A stretch of DNA of 64,000 bases, from positions 1 to 64,000 of the forward strand of contig DAOUDD010000145.1 of NCBI GenBank assembly GCA_034431765.1, written 5' to 3'. The notes below the pieces were generated by a model, which worked only from the letters and a program-made list of their open reading frames with translations, did no database searches and had not been told where the DNA came from. The DNA comes from DASYAN01 sp034431765 (GTDB lineage Bacteria > Chloroflexota > Ktedonobacteria > Ktedonobacterales > Ktedonobacteraceae). Positions 34,992 through 44,284 of this stretch are shown one piece after another (the stretch's first letter is position 1; every line of letters starts with the position of its first letter). A program made the position numbers and the translations under genes.

Positions 34992-35682
34992 TAAATAGAT
35001 CTCCTTTTTCACTTTTTGGAAGTAGCATTGCTGAAGCAATTGATTCCTGCACCTGATAGCATCATACAGTTTATCCTAATTATCCTTCGCTTCCTTTAGC
35101 ATTCTACGGTATATCTGAATATTATTTTGCAGTGCGCTTTTCTGATCGTCAGGCATGTTCAGATGCATTTTTTCGTTGTCATTCAAGACTTGTGTTTCTA
35201 CTTCGATCTCATCGTTGTTGCACCCGTATCGAGGACAGTGAGGAAGGTGTGAAGCGCATTATAATGGTCTTCAAGCGTCTAATGCCAGGAGGTCATATGT
35301 TGATGAAACGTATTTCCTCCATGAATCAAATTGGTGGCAGGCATGAAAATGTGTTGCTGAATCTGTCCCTGATGATTCTGCCAGGCATCTGTAAGAGCGT
35401 TGCGCTGCATACTGGCGGTAGATTGGAGAGTATCAAGCGGACAGTATAGTATATCATCATGTGTCACAGCTCTGTATTCCCCATTCTTAGAGATACATTG
35501 TGTATATGATAGGAAAGAGTACATAAGGAGTATACTCTAGAGTTTGTTATCTGTCAAACAATGAAACGGGAGAACGAGCCGAAGTGTTGTTCACTTTGTA
35601 TCAAGTGAAGGGGTATTGAGAGGGAAACAGGAGGAACTACAAGTTTACTACCAGGATGATCATCACGATCGTTAAATTATGC
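34992..35682. other. 700-bp gap, no supported gene
   Basis: Overlapping frames on both strands (35132-35449 plus; 35279-35524 minus) lack ribosome sites. The minus frame has a WXG100-like flavour (NALTDAWQNHQGQIQQHIF, MTSWH at the end), but the match is too thin to call. I see no repeat or hairpin of note before the terminator at 35683. Confidence 0.4.
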
Positions 35683-35721
35683 AAAGAGGGCCTGCGTGTC
35701 ACTGACACACAGGCCCTCTTT
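35683..35721 (-). terminator. Terminator of the FTR1 gene
   Basis: AAAGAGGGCCTG (35683-35694) pairs perfectly with CAGGCCCTCTTT (35710-35721), with GTGT/ACAC inside. It starts 21 bases after the FTR1 stop on the minus strand. Confidence 0.8.
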
Positions 35722-35742
35722 CGAGATGGCTTAAATCTCATT

Positions 35743-36813
35743 TCAGACCTGGAGAGGTGAAGAGGAATTGGAGTCCACCTCTATGGAATTGTCCTCCGTT
35801 GTCTGTGATTGGTCTGAGGAGTGTGCAAGTGCTAGTTCCGCCAGACGGCGGGGACGCCAGACGCGGATGTATTCGGCCAGGAAGTAGGAGCCAACAACGA
35901 AGAGTGCGGCAAGAGCCTGACCGACCAGTCCCTCAATGTTGGGGAAGACAGCGAACCAGACGCCCATCCAGGCAGGAATCGGCAGATTGACGACCGTCGT
36001 CGAGAGCCAGCCTGCCTGTTGCATCTCTTGAATGCTCTCGCCGACCATGACGACCAGCACGATGCCGAGCATAACACCAGTGAGGACGAGCATTTTCTTG
36101 TAGGGCAGCTTGTGATGTGCCACGAATGTGATGGCTCCAACAATGGATGTGAAGAAGAGACCAATTGCAACGCCCTGGAGTACAGTCAAGGAGCCGACTT
36201 GCAGGCGCAGATTTTGCAGGAAGAGTACGACCTCAAACCCTTCGCGATACATAGCAGAAAATCCAAGCATTGCTAGACCAAGTGTCGTACCGGAATGGTC
36301 TATCTGCGCGTTTTTCATCAGTTCGCGGCGGCGCTTGTTGTGCAGCGAGATCCAGCCAGTCCAGTAGATTTTGTGGAAAAACCAGTTCATAATCACCAGC
36401 AGAACAAGGATAGCCAGCAGACCGGTCGCGGCCTGGATGTTCAAGGCTGGAGCATTAATCCTATCGATAATGGCAATCGCAACGAACCATGTTGCGATTG
36501 TTGCCAGGAAGCCCAGGCCTGAGCCTGCCGTGATTGGTTTACGGTATGACTGATTTGTTTTCATCAGGCTGGCAGTGATTGCGGACAACACGAGAATCGC
36601 CTCAAGTCCCTCGCGAAAGACAAGAATGGCTGTGTTAAGAATGACCGCATTGTGATCAAGATGGGCAGCGGTTGGATCTGGTGCGCCGGACGAGGTGATA
36701 CCCTGCCATACCAGCACACCTGCTACAAGCAGTCCTGATAATAGCAACAAAGTCCGAAAAAGCATGCGCCAGGGATGCTTCGTAGTGCCTGTACTTAAAG
36801 GTTTACTCAACAT
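35743..36813 (-). CDS. FTR1-family iron permease
   Basis: 356 residues with about seven membrane helices and a cytoplasmic, acidic Ser/Asp-rich tail. The two family motifs that bind iron are present: FREGLEAILVLSA near residue 66 and MYREGFEVVLFLQ near 190. Bacterial FTR1 homologues (EfeU-type) import iron across the membrane, often with EfeO/EfeB partners; neither partner is next to it here. GGAGAAG precedes the ATG. A long palindrome (36957-37009) about 145 bases upstream is a candidate regulator site, consistent with iron-dependent control. A strong terminator closes the unit, so it is monocistronic. Confidence 0.9.
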   Translation of the reverse strand: MLSKPLSTGTTKHPWRMLFRTLLLLSGLLVAGVLVWQGITSSGAPDPTAAHLDHNAVILNTAILVFREGLEAILVLSAITASLMKTNQSYRKPITAGSGLGFLATIATWFVAIAIIDRINAPALNIQAATGLLAILVLLVIMNWFFHKIYWTGWISLHNKRRRELMKNAQIDHSGTTLGLAMLGFSAMYREGFEVVLFLQNLRLQVGSLTVLQGVAIGLFFTSIVGAITFVAHHKLPYKKMLVLTGVMLGIVLVVMVGESIQEMQQAGWLSTTVVNLPIPAWMGVWFAVFPNIEGLVGQALAALFVVGSYFLAEYIRVWRPRRLAELALAHSSDQSQTTEDNSIEVDSNSSSPLQV

Positions 36814-36956
36814 TCTATCTTCTCCAGTTGTTGATCAGCGTGTATAGTTCTGCAAGACGGCTCTTGTACTCGAAATAATTGCTTTATTGTGTAGCATTAT
36901 TAGCTGTATTGCCCGCTACATATCTTCTTAAGCCTCATACCTTCTCTTTTCTAAAT

Positions 36957-37009
36957 ATTAGGGCGTGCTAATACCCTAGTTCATTACTAGGATATTAGCA
37001 CGCCCTAAT
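36957..37009. promoter_or_regulatory. Long palindrome upstream of the FTR1 gene
   Basis: ATTAGGGCGTGCTAATA (36957-36973) pairs perfectly with TATTAGCACGCCCTAAT (36993-37009). A further CCTAG/CTAGG step lies inside, separated by one mismatch, with a 7-base loop. It lies between the end of the kinase-phosphatase gene and the FTR1 start. There is no T-run on either side. Each arm has the TTAGG...CTAA look of DtxR/IdeR-type sites, so an iron-regulator operator is possible; a terminator for the upstream gene is the alternative. Confidence 0.5.
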
Positions 37010-37123
37010 AGATAAAGTCAAGAGTCGAGAGGTCTTAAATCAGCAATAAAAGAGAAGGTCTGTTCATGAGCTAAAATGAATGAATAAGCGCACGTGGGAA
37101 AGCTCTTGGGGATCAGGTTTATT

Positions 37124-39037
37124 TCACTGGACGCAGGCGATAATTGCACTCATATTGCCGGTATTACCGGCTTCGTTTGCCTCTTCAATCAGAATGTGCG
37201 CCAGCTTTTGTGGATCTCCTCCCAGCGCGAGGATTTCCTGGATACGTTCGTCACGCAGTTGGTGCCAGAGTCCGTTGGTACAGAGCAGGACCAGGTCGTC
37301 GATCTCGACATCCTGCTGAAATAGGTCAATGGTGACGTGATATTCTGGCCCAAGGTAAGAGTTCGCCGATGTTTTATCTTGTTGCAACTCTTTATTACTG
37401 TGCATCGGTATAGAGGGAAGGGGCACAAGGATATCGTTCGTAATGAGGTGTAGTCCCTTTTGTGCGTTGTAGAGGTAGGCTCTACTGTCGCCAACATCTG
37501 CGACGTAGAGGCGGCGTTTGTAGAGGAGCGCGGCTGTCAGCGTGCTCGCCATCGTGGTTTCATAGTCGGCATTGCAATGATAGACCACCTGGTTTGCCTG
37601 GCGCACTGCGTCTCTCATCCATTCGACGAGCACCTTCTCGATTGGCTGTTTGATCGGTCGCATTCCAGTTGAAAGATGTGGTTTGCCGGGTGTGCCCTCG
37701 ACGTTTTGAGACGAGGTTGTAAGCAGTGGCAGTAAGACATCTGCGATAGTTTCAACGGCGAGCCGGCTGGCCTCATGTCCTCCTGCACCTTTTCCCTGGG
37801 GTCCGCGTAGGCCATCAGCGACAGCGATCAGGCTAAATGGCCGTGGTGGAGGTGGCAGGTTAATGCAGAGTCCCTGCAGGACCAGGAGCATGTCTTCGTT
37901 TTCCTTTGCCTGTTTGCCAGTATCGCTGACGTATCCGACCTGGCAGACATCGTTAACAAGCGGGGAGGTGACATCTAAAGTGCGCCCGCAGTGGCGGCAG
38001 AAGTGCGAAGTGCTACGATTCTCGCGTCCACACAAACCACAAGGATTCTCTGGAATGATGGCACGCACGATAATGTTAGCGCTGTTGGTTGCGACTATTG
38101 ACGCAGCAATCGTAGGGGCAGACCAGAAATTATCTTCTTTCTGCTCAAGTGCAGCGTTTAGCGCATCGACGAATGCACGAGCGGTAGGATAACGTTTCCC
38201 TGGATCGGTCTCCATCGCGCGAAAGATAACCTGATCAACAGCAGGTGGTAGAGCTAGATTGAGCGAGCTAGGTGCTGGCAGTTCTGCCGCGCGACTGCGC
38301 ACAACAGCTTGAAAAGGAAGCAGTCCAGTGAACATCTGATACGCGACAATACCCATTGAGTAGATATCGCTGGCTGGCTCAGACTTGCCATGCTCTTGCT
38401 CAGGAGCGATATAATGTTCAGTGCCAAGCGTTAAGCCTCGTTGTGTTATAGATTGCTCCTGCTGCACCGCACGCGAGATGCCAAAATCGGTCACAACCAG
38501 GCGTCCATCGTTCTGGTGAATCAGCAGATTTGACGGTTTGATATCGCGATGCACAATCTGCTGAGGATGATTGTGAATGGCATCAATAGCATCAGCCAGG
38601 TCGTGAAGGTAGGCCTGTACCTGTGGGACAGGTAAGGGGCGTTCCGACTTCAGAAGCTCTTTGAGTGTGCCGCCAGTGACCAGGGGCATAGCCAGGTAGA
38701 GGAGTTTGCCATCCTGCCCGAAGTTGAGCACCGGGACGATATTTTTATGCTTTAGTTGGTGCGCGTAACGTGCCTCACGGCGAAAGCGTTCAACGGCAAT
38801 TGCCTCGTCCATCGCGTTATTGGCGAGACTGAGCACTTTGAGCGCAACCTGCTCCATCTCAAACGTATCGCTGACGCGATAAACCACCCCCATACCACCT
38901 ATACCGATCAATGTTTCGATGCGGTAACGTCCGGCGACAACCGCTTCGGGTAGCAGGCAGAGGCAAAATGGATTGGTGCATTGTGTTGTGCCAGGTGGAT
39001 AGTCCATCTGGCAACGCGGATTTGGGCAGCGTGGCAT
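37124..39037 (-). CDS. Ser/Thr protein kinase fused to a PP2C-like phosphatase domain
   Basis: 637 residues from the ATG at 39037. A small Cys motif (CPNPRCQMDYPPGTTQC) opens the protein. The kinase domain (about 30-300) has LIGIGGMGVVY, VALKV, the catalytic HRDIKPSNLL and metal-binding DFG, so it looks active. A zinc ribbon (CGLCGRENRSTSHFCRHCG) links to a PP2C domain (about 385-637) with NEDMLL, VADGLRGPQGKGAGGHEAS and DVGDSRAYL. Two conserved metal-ligand aspartates are replaced: the usual SDGL/TDGL reads CTNGLW and the C-terminal DNxT reads GNMS. The phosphatase part is therefore probably impaired. No membrane helix, unlike PknB-type kinases. Confidence 0.88.
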   Translation of the reverse strand: MPRCPNPRCQMDYPPGTTQCTNPFCLCLLPEAVVAGRYRIETLIGIGGMGVVYRVSDTFEMEQVALKVLSLANNAMDEAIAVERFRREARYAHQLKHKNIVPVLNFGQDGKLLYLAMPLVTGGTLKELLKSERPLPVPQVQAYLHDLADAIDAIHNHPQQIVHRDIKPSNLLIHQNDGRLVVTDFGISRAVQQEQSITQRGLTLGTEHYIAPEQEHGKSEPASDIYSMGIVAYQMFTGLLPFQAVVRSRAAELPAPSSLNLALPPAVDQVIFRAMETDPGKRYPTARAFVDALNAALEQKEDNFWSAPTIAASIVATNSANIIVRAIIPENPCGLCGRENRSTSHFCRHCGRTLDVTSPLVNDVCQVGYVSDTGKQAKENEDMLLVLQGLCINLPPPPRPFSLIAVADGLRGPQGKGAGGHEASRLAVETIADVLLPLLTTSSQNVEGTPGKPHLSTGMRPIKQPIEKVLVEWMRDAVRQANQVVYHCNADYETTMASTLTAALLYKRRLYVADVGDSRAYLYNAQKGLHLITNDILVPLPSIPMHSNKELQQDKTSANSYLGPEYHVTIDLFQQDVEIDDLVLLCTNGLWHQLRDERIQEILALGGDPQKLAHILIEEANEAGNTGNMSAIIACVQ

Positions 39038-39049
39038 AGCTTTTCTCTT

Positions 39050-39075
39050 AGATCTTATACGAAAACTAACGTCGC
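39050..39075 (+). repeat. AGATCTTATGCG-type hairpin repeat, copy 4 (half)
   Basis: AGATCTTATACGAAAACTAA then CGTCGC matches the left arm of copies 1-3; the right arm is missing. It ends 13 bases before the kinase-phosphatase ATG, the same placement relative to a start codon as copy 1. Confidence 0.55.
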
Positions 39076-39355
39076 TAATACATTTCACATAGCTTGAATG
39101 ATAGCCGCTTCCTACGCGCCGTTCGATTCTGCTTTCTTTGGACGGTTGCTTAGCGGTCCTAAGTGAATTGTATTGGCTCTCGATCTAGCGTTATGCGCTC
39201 ACGTTTCCGAAAAGCAATTAACACTTCTTTTAGAAACGTACAGCGTCGGATAAAAACATAGTATACAATACCTTTCCGTACTTCTTGTATGGTTAGTTTA
39301 GGGGAACTGTGGCGTGCTGTCAATGCGCTGCTTTTGAGCAGAGTGTGCTGTGACG

Positions 39356-39384
39356 TTGTCGGCTTATGACAACAGCGCTATAAT
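39356..39384 (+). promoter_or_regulatory. Sigma-70-type promoter for the membrane protein gene
   Basis: TTGTCG (39356-39361), a 17-base spacer and a perfect TATAAT (39379-39384). The predicted leader is about 150 bases long. The other part of the 39076-39540 gap shows nothing. Confidence 0.6.
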
Positions 39385-39540
39385 CTGTGTACAATTTATT
39401 GACCTGCGTGAGAAAATGCAGTAGACTTCTCCCGTTGAAAATGCTGAAGAAGATGTCTGTAATCTGGATGCAGGCGTTTTTGTAATGAATTGTGCGAAGA
39501 AACCGCAATAATAAGTGTAATCAAAGGATAAAACGGTAAT

Positions 39541-40545
39541 ATGTTACAAACGTTGCCCCTGGTGCTGTTTATCGTGATGGCCGAGGTGTCGGTTGGAGCG
39601 GTTGGAGTGCTGGTCTTTCTCGACTGGCGTAACGAGGTGAAGCGCGGCTTTTTGACTTCGTATGCCTTTATCTATCTCGTGCTGGCGGGTCTGACTTACT
39701 GGTTCCAGCAATACTTCGCGACTCCAGATCTGCTGAATAGCTATACAGTGCTGGATAAGGGCTGGACGAGCACGCTCTCGCTGCCCCTGCTGCTCTTCTT
39801 CCTACTACTGATCCCATACGGATTTTTCCTGTTGCTGGACAAGACAGCGGGGGTAGATGAGCCGGAGGGAGAAGACCTCTCCGACAAAGAGGAGCGTGGA
39901 GCGGTTGTGCCGCAGCGCCGTTCGTCGCGTGTGCGTATCCTGCGCCTGCTCAGTGGTGGTGCGACGGTGCTGGCAGGATTGATAACGCTATTTGTGATCG
40001 CCATGATCTTTCGCCCGTTAGGTGGAAATGGGATAGGTGGCGTCTTCACGATTGCCAGCTTCTTCGCGGCGGCCTTTGCGCTGGGAGGTGTGATGACAGC
40101 GATGTGGCTTGGGCATTGGTATCTTGTCACACCGGCCCTTTCGGAGCGTCCACTCCAGTTTTCGACAACGGTAGTCCTGGTCGCGGTGCTTGCGCAAGTA
40201 ATCTTCGCGCTCGCCGCTGGCCCAACGCTCCTCTTTGGTGGTACTCAAGCCGCACACTCATCACGTCCCGCCGTAGTCGCAACGCCCACGCCAGCCTCAC
40301 CACCGGCAACTGATGGTTCAGTGAAGCCTGTAGGAACGGTGCAAGTTGCGCCTCTGAGTGTGGATGCGATTGGCTGGATTCGCATCCTGGTCGGTTTTGT
40401 CATGCCCCTGGTCCTGGGTGGTCTGGCCTGGAAGCTCGTGCATGATCGCTCATTTCAATCCGCGACGGGAATGCTCTACCTCATCGTTGTGTGTGCCCTG
40501 GCAGGGGAAGCGATGGCGCGCGGGTTGTTCCTGGTGCATTTGTAA
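39541..40545 (+). CDS. Polytopic membrane protein, hypothetical
   Basis: 334 residues with about eight hydrophobic segments, a charged cytoplasmic-type loop after the third (DEPEGEDLSDKEERGAVVPQ) and an Ala/Pro/Thr-rich loop near 240 (VVATPTPASPPATDGS). Between the two loops is GHWYLVTPALSERPLQF, a segment I associate with conserved Chloroflexota membrane proteins of unknown role; its histidine and tryptophan could matter for cofactor or ion binding. No catalytic motif recognised. The ribosome site is poor, but a good promoter and a terminator bracket the gene, so it is a single-gene unit. Confidence 0.75.
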   Translation: MLQTLPLVLFIVMAEVSVGAVGVLVFLDWRNEVKRGFLTSYAFIYLVLAGLTYWFQQYFATPDLLNSYTVLDKGWTSTLSLPLLLFFLLLIPYGFFLLLDKTAGVDEPEGEDLSDKEERGAVVPQRRSSRVRILRLLSGGATVLAGLITLFVIAMIFRPLGGNGIGGVFTIASFFAAAFALGGVMTAMWLGHWYLVTPALSERPLQFSTTVVLVAVLAQVIFALAAGPTLLFGGTQAAHSSRPAVVATPTPASPPATDGSVKPVGTVQVAPLSVDAIGWIRILVGFVMPLVLGGLAWKLVHDRSFQSATGMLYLIVVCALAGEAMARGLFLVHL

Positions 40546-40587
40546 GCCTTCGGGCGCTCTGTGCGGGTGGAGGCGCAGAGACAGGAA

Positions 40588-40663
40588 CCGAACGTGGGAG
40601 AACGGTTTGAGAGGGTCAGGTCACTATCCATTCTCCCTATAGTAACGGTTCGGCTTTCTTTTT
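40588..40663. terminator. Terminator between converging genes
   Basis: A two-part stem: CCGAAC (40588-40593) with GTTCGG (40648-40653), and inside it GGGAGAA (40596-40602) with TTCTCCC (40631-40637). A CTTTCTTTTT tail follows on the plus strand and overlaps the end of the acyl-CoA ligase gene. Confidence 0.7.
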
Positions 40664-42278
40664 ACGCTTGCTCTGAGCTTAGTTGCCGGGCTTTTTCGCG
40701 CTCTTTGAGGGTGCGGCGTAGGATCTTGCCAGAGGCGGTTTTGGGGATGGCCTCAAGCAGTTCAATCATGTGCATACGTTTGTAACCGGCTAGCTTGCCG
40801 TTGGCGAAGGTGAGGAGTTCCTCCACGGTAGCTTGCTGGTCCTTGCGCAGTACCACGAAGCCTTTGATCAGTTCGCCTGCCTCTTCGTCAGGGACGCCGA
40901 TCACCGCCGATTCTCCGACGGCTGGATGCTCAAGGAGCAGGGCTTCTAGCTCAGCGGGGGCGATACCGAAGCCTTTGTACTTGATCATCTCTTTTTTGCG
41001 CTCGATGATATAGGTATAGCCATCGGCATCGACGTGCCCGATATCACCAGTGTGCAACCAGCCGTCGCGTAACGCGTTCACCGTCTCCTCAGGGGCTTTC
41101 CAGTAACCCTTCATCACCTGTGGGCCGCGAATCAGAATCTCGCCATCCTCGCCGACTGGCATCTCCCGTGTGCCGGTCTCCATATCGACGATGCGCTGCT
41201 CTGTGTTGTGGATGGGCAGGCCGATACTAGTGAGGCGCACGAATTTAGGATGCTTTGGCTGTGTGTGTGTAAGAGGTGAGGCTTCTGTGAGACCATAGCC
41301 CTGTATCACCCGGGCCGATATTTTCTCCTGTAACCTGCGTGCAGGATCAGGGGCAAGTGGAGCAGCTCCTGAGAAGACATACTTCACGCTCTTCATCTTG
41401 CCGAGGTCAACGGGTGCGTTTGCTAGCGCCAGAACAACGGGTGGGACGGCGAAGTAGTAGGTTACATTGTGCTGTGCGCACAGTTCCAATGAATCCAGCA
41501 GGTCGAAGCGTTCCATAATGACTTGAGTGCCACCGCATGCCAGGAAGCTGCCCGTCAGCATAGCTCCGTAGATATGGTAGAACGGCAGGAAGAGCAGGGC
41601 AACATCAGTGATGTCGGTGCTGAGCGCTATGTTGAGTTGCAGGTTGTTGGACGTGAGGTTGCGATGGGTGAGCATCGTTCCCTTGGGCAGGCCGGTGGTG
41701 CCAGAGGAGTAGGGGAGAGCGAGCAAGTCGTCGCCGCGAATATCGGCGGGATGCAGCAGTTGCGGTACTGAGCGACGGAGCAGGACGCCGAAAGGAATTG
41801 CTTCTGGTAACTCTTCGGGCGCTGTAGTTCCTGTCACAATGATATGCTGCAGGTTTGGAAACTGTTGCTGTGCTCGTGCTCCAATAAAGATTGGCACCAG
41901 CTCTCGCTGGATGAGCAGTGCCTTTGCCTCTGAATCCTCCAGTTGGTAGCTTACCTCGCGCTCTTTGTACGCTGGATTCATCGGGCTAACCACCACACCG
42001 ATAGAGGCGGCTGCGATAAAGGTAATCGTGTATTCGGGTCGGTTGGTTGTGTAGATACAGAGATGATCACCTTTGCGCAATCCCAGATCGTACAGGCCAT
42101 TTGCAATGCTGTTGACCATCGAGACGACTTCGCGATAGGTTAGAAAGAGATCATGGAAGATGATAGCTGTACGCTCAGGGTTGCGCTCGGCGGCTCGGCG
42201 GAGCAGGTGATCATAGGGAATATCGGGGAAATCTACAGGGGGCCGAAACAGCTCAGGAGCGAACATTTTTTCAGACAT
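40662..42278 (-). CDS. Acyl-CoA ligase (AMP-binding, 4-coumarate/long-chain type)
   Basis: 538 residues from the ATG at 42278, chosen because AGAAAGGA precedes it; the frame is open 26 codons further without a site. It activates a carboxylic acid with ATP and joins it to CoA. ANL motifs: phosphate loop YSSGTTGLPKGTMLTH near 195, A5 VIQGYGLTEASPL near 325, A7 GWLHTGDIGHVD near 405, the hinge IIERKKEMIKYKGFGIAPAE and the catalytic lysine in PKTASGKILRR near 525. It resembles 4-coumarate-CoA or medium/long-chain fatty acyl ligases. The two acyl-CoA dehydrogenases at 44978-47262 make a fatty or aromatic acid pathway plausible, though they are on the other strand. Confidence 0.88.
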   Translation of the reverse strand: MSEKMFAPELFRPPVDFPDIPYDHLLRRAAERNPERTAIIFHDLFLTYREVVSMVNSIANGLYDLGLRKGDHLCIYTTNRPEYTITFIAAASIGVVVSPMNPAYKEREVSYQLEDSEAKALLIQRELVPIFIGARAQQQFPNLQHIIVTGTTAPEELPEAIPFGVLLRRSVPQLLHPADIRGDDLLALPYSSGTTGLPKGTMLTHRNLTSNNLQLNIALSTDITDVALLFLPFYHIYGAMLTGSFLACGGTQVIMERFDLLDSLELCAQHNVTYYFAVPPVVLALANAPVDLGKMKSVKYVFSGAAPLAPDPARRLQEKISARVIQGYGLTEASPLTHTQPKHPKFVRLTSIGLPIHNTEQRIVDMETGTREMPVGEDGEILIRGPQVMKGYWKAPEETVNALRDGWLHTGDIGHVDADGYTYIIERKKEMIKYKGFGIAPAELEALLLEHPAVGESAVIGVPDEEAGELIKGFVVLRKDQQATVEELLTFANGKLAGYKRMHMIELLEAIPKTASGKILRRTLKEREKARQLSSEQA

Positions 42279-42657
42279 GCCAGGAGTCCTTTCTGCTGCA
42301 ACTCGACGATGAGTACCTGGAAGAGCGTCCGTTGTTTCTCTTTGCGCAAGAGACACTCTTCGCAGGAATGGGAATGTATACAGGACGGGACGCGGGCCAC
42401 GAAAGGGTATGATCTGCCCGATCAGAGCTTTCCCATTCTCGGTTGTGCTCTTGTTTCTGCGTCGTTCGCAAAGTTTTTGAAGATGGCCTGTTTACAAGCT
42501 AAGACACAACGTGAGCGAGAATAGGAATTGTAGGATAAGGATACTCCAGGCATGCTTATATGGTCAAGTATTGCAGTAGCGTGTTCCGAAAGCTCTGCTT
42601 CTACGCAACAAAACATGCTAGAATAAGAATATATACATAGTAATCAGAGGAAAATGT
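42279..42657. other. Divergent promoter region
   Basis: 380 bp between diverging genes. I see a TAGAAT box near 42610 that could serve the plus-strand gene, but no good -35 partner. No repeat or terminator is evident. The short frames here are out of context. Confidence 0.4.
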
Positions 42658-44274
42658 ATGAGTTATGATATTCCTGGTCTGGACTGGTCGGCAGGAAGAA
42701 TGATACCGGCCTTTCAAGCGGTTGAGCATCTGGATGTGTATGATATGCGTGGCGCGGCACGTGTCAGGCAACTTGCGGCAAGCACATGTGCGGGTCTTAT
42801 CAATCGTCCACAGCCGCGTGTGTATGTAATTTTCAATGATGACGACCAATACTGGCTGCAACAGCTCGCTGGCGCTGTGCCTCAGACGCTTTGTAGTGCG
42901 CGAGGAAATAAGGCCCTGGATGCGCTGCTTACGAGCTATCGTCCAGTCGTGCAGGGGATAATTATCTACGATCCCGATCTGCCCGATACGGTAAACGTTG
43001 CGACAACACTGGCAGGTCAGCGCGATGGGATCGTGCTTGATCCTGGGCTGGCACGGGAACTTCGGACGCCATACGCGCTTCCGTTACTTCTGGACCTGCG
43101 CACGTTTGGTTGGCAAACACGCGTGCAAGCCTACAGTTGGGCTAAAGAACATTTGCTAGCTGGCTGCGCATCTCGCATGGTAGCTGGGATGAATCCAGGG
43201 ATTTTGAATGCCTTGCGCTCCTTTCTAGTTGCTACTCGTACCTTTGTCTACTGGCTGGATACGCGTCCGGCGTTTCCCAATTTCAGCATAGAAATGCTGA
43301 CGGAGCGAGCGCTGGTGCGACAGATCTATGACGAATTTCCTCCCGGCTCCCTCCATCTAGGCTGGTTTGTGGATGAGCCAACCGGTGTTGCGCTGACCTC
43401 GCAGCGTGCGATAACGGTGCTGGCCTCCGACTACTTTGACAATCTGGAGGTGTGGACGGCGATTCAGCCCGCGACGATGCTTGAGGCTATGGCTAAGCCG
43501 ACACAGGATGTAGCGCGCGCGCAGCAGAACAAAGTTTATATCTCATTTACGATGAGTGATGGTGATAATATTCAGTACTGTCAGCATCATATGCTCGGAA
43601 TCTGGCGCGACTCTCTGCGCGGCTCGTTGCCAATAGGCTGGACACTCTCACCGTTGCTGCTCGAAGCAGCGCCGGCGCTCGCGGCCTACTATCGAGAAAC
43701 GGCGACGGAGAACGATGAGCTGATTGCTGGTCCCAGTGGTCTGGGCTACATCTATCCATCGCTCTGGCCCGCAGAACATCTGTCGCACTTCCTGGAACGA
43801 ACGGGCGAATACATGCAACAATTAGGTATGACCACGCTTAACGTGCTGGATACCGATTGGTTATCGCGTAAGGGACTGCCCTGGCTCTCGCGCCTCAGCC
43901 TGACAGGTATGACCTTCAGGAACAGTGAGCGACGACACGAGTTCGTGCGGACGCTTGCTCCTTATGGATTGCAGGGGATGCTGAGTGGGGCTGGTTTCTG
44001 GTTCAACAATGGAGGGTGTGAGAAAGTGATAGACCAACCGGTCTATCGCAATCTCGGCCTCGCTTTCTCGGTGGATGTTGCCCTGCGCCTGGTTGAGCGC
44101 GCCGTTATCGCGTATCCGCAGCGTCCCCTCTTTCTAAGCCTGTACATTCTGGCCTGGAATCTTTCGCTTGTGGATGTGCAGAAGATTGTGGAGCGGCTGG
44201 GAGACGGGTATGAAGTGGTGCTGCCACGCACGCTGCTCGCCATGCAGTCACAGGCTCTAGAATCAGTGGTATAA
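42658..44274 (+). CDS. GxGYxYP-domain protein (putative glycoside hydrolase family)
   Basis: 538 residues. The name-giving motif is present as GPSGLGYIYPSLWP near residue 365, together with the conserved YISFTMSDGDNIQYCQHHM near 295 and HLGWFVDEPTG near 225. Known members of this family are mostly secreted and are thought to be barrel-fold carbohydrate-active proteins; their activity is not well established. This copy starts MSYDIPGLDWSAGRM with no signal peptide, which is unusual. It appears to be the first gene of an operon with the P-loop kinase 10 bp downstream. Confidence 0.78.
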   Translation: MSYDIPGLDWSAGRMIPAFQAVEHLDVYDMRGAARVRQLAASTCAGLINRPQPRVYVIFNDDDQYWLQQLAGAVPQTLCSARGNKALDALLTSYRPVVQGIIIYDPDLPDTVNVATTLAGQRDGIVLDPGLARELRTPYALPLLLDLRTFGWQTRVQAYSWAKEHLLAGCASRMVAGMNPGILNALRSFLVATRTFVYWLDTRPAFPNFSIEMLTERALVRQIYDEFPPGSLHLGWFVDEPTGVALTSQRAITVLASDYFDNLEVWTAIQPATMLEAMAKPTQDVARAQQNKVYISFTMSDGDNIQYCQHHMLGIWRDSLRGSLPIGWTLSPLLLEAAPALAAYYRETATENDELIAGPSGLGYIYPSLWPAEHLSHFLERTGEYMQQLGMTTLNVLDTDWLSRKGLPWLSRLSLTGMTFRNSERRHEFVRTLAPYGLQGMLSGAGFWFNNGGCEKVIDQPVYRNLGLAFSVDVALRLVERAVIAYPQRPLFLSLYILAWNLSLVDVQKIVERLGDGYEVVLPRTLLAMQSQALESVV

Positions 44275-44284
44275 AAGGAGTGCG

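Noticed and set aside
35279..35524. WXG100-like minus-strand frame
   Set aside because: The resemblance (one DAW and a C-terminal SWH) is too weak, there is no ribosome site, and no type VII secretion gene is nearby.
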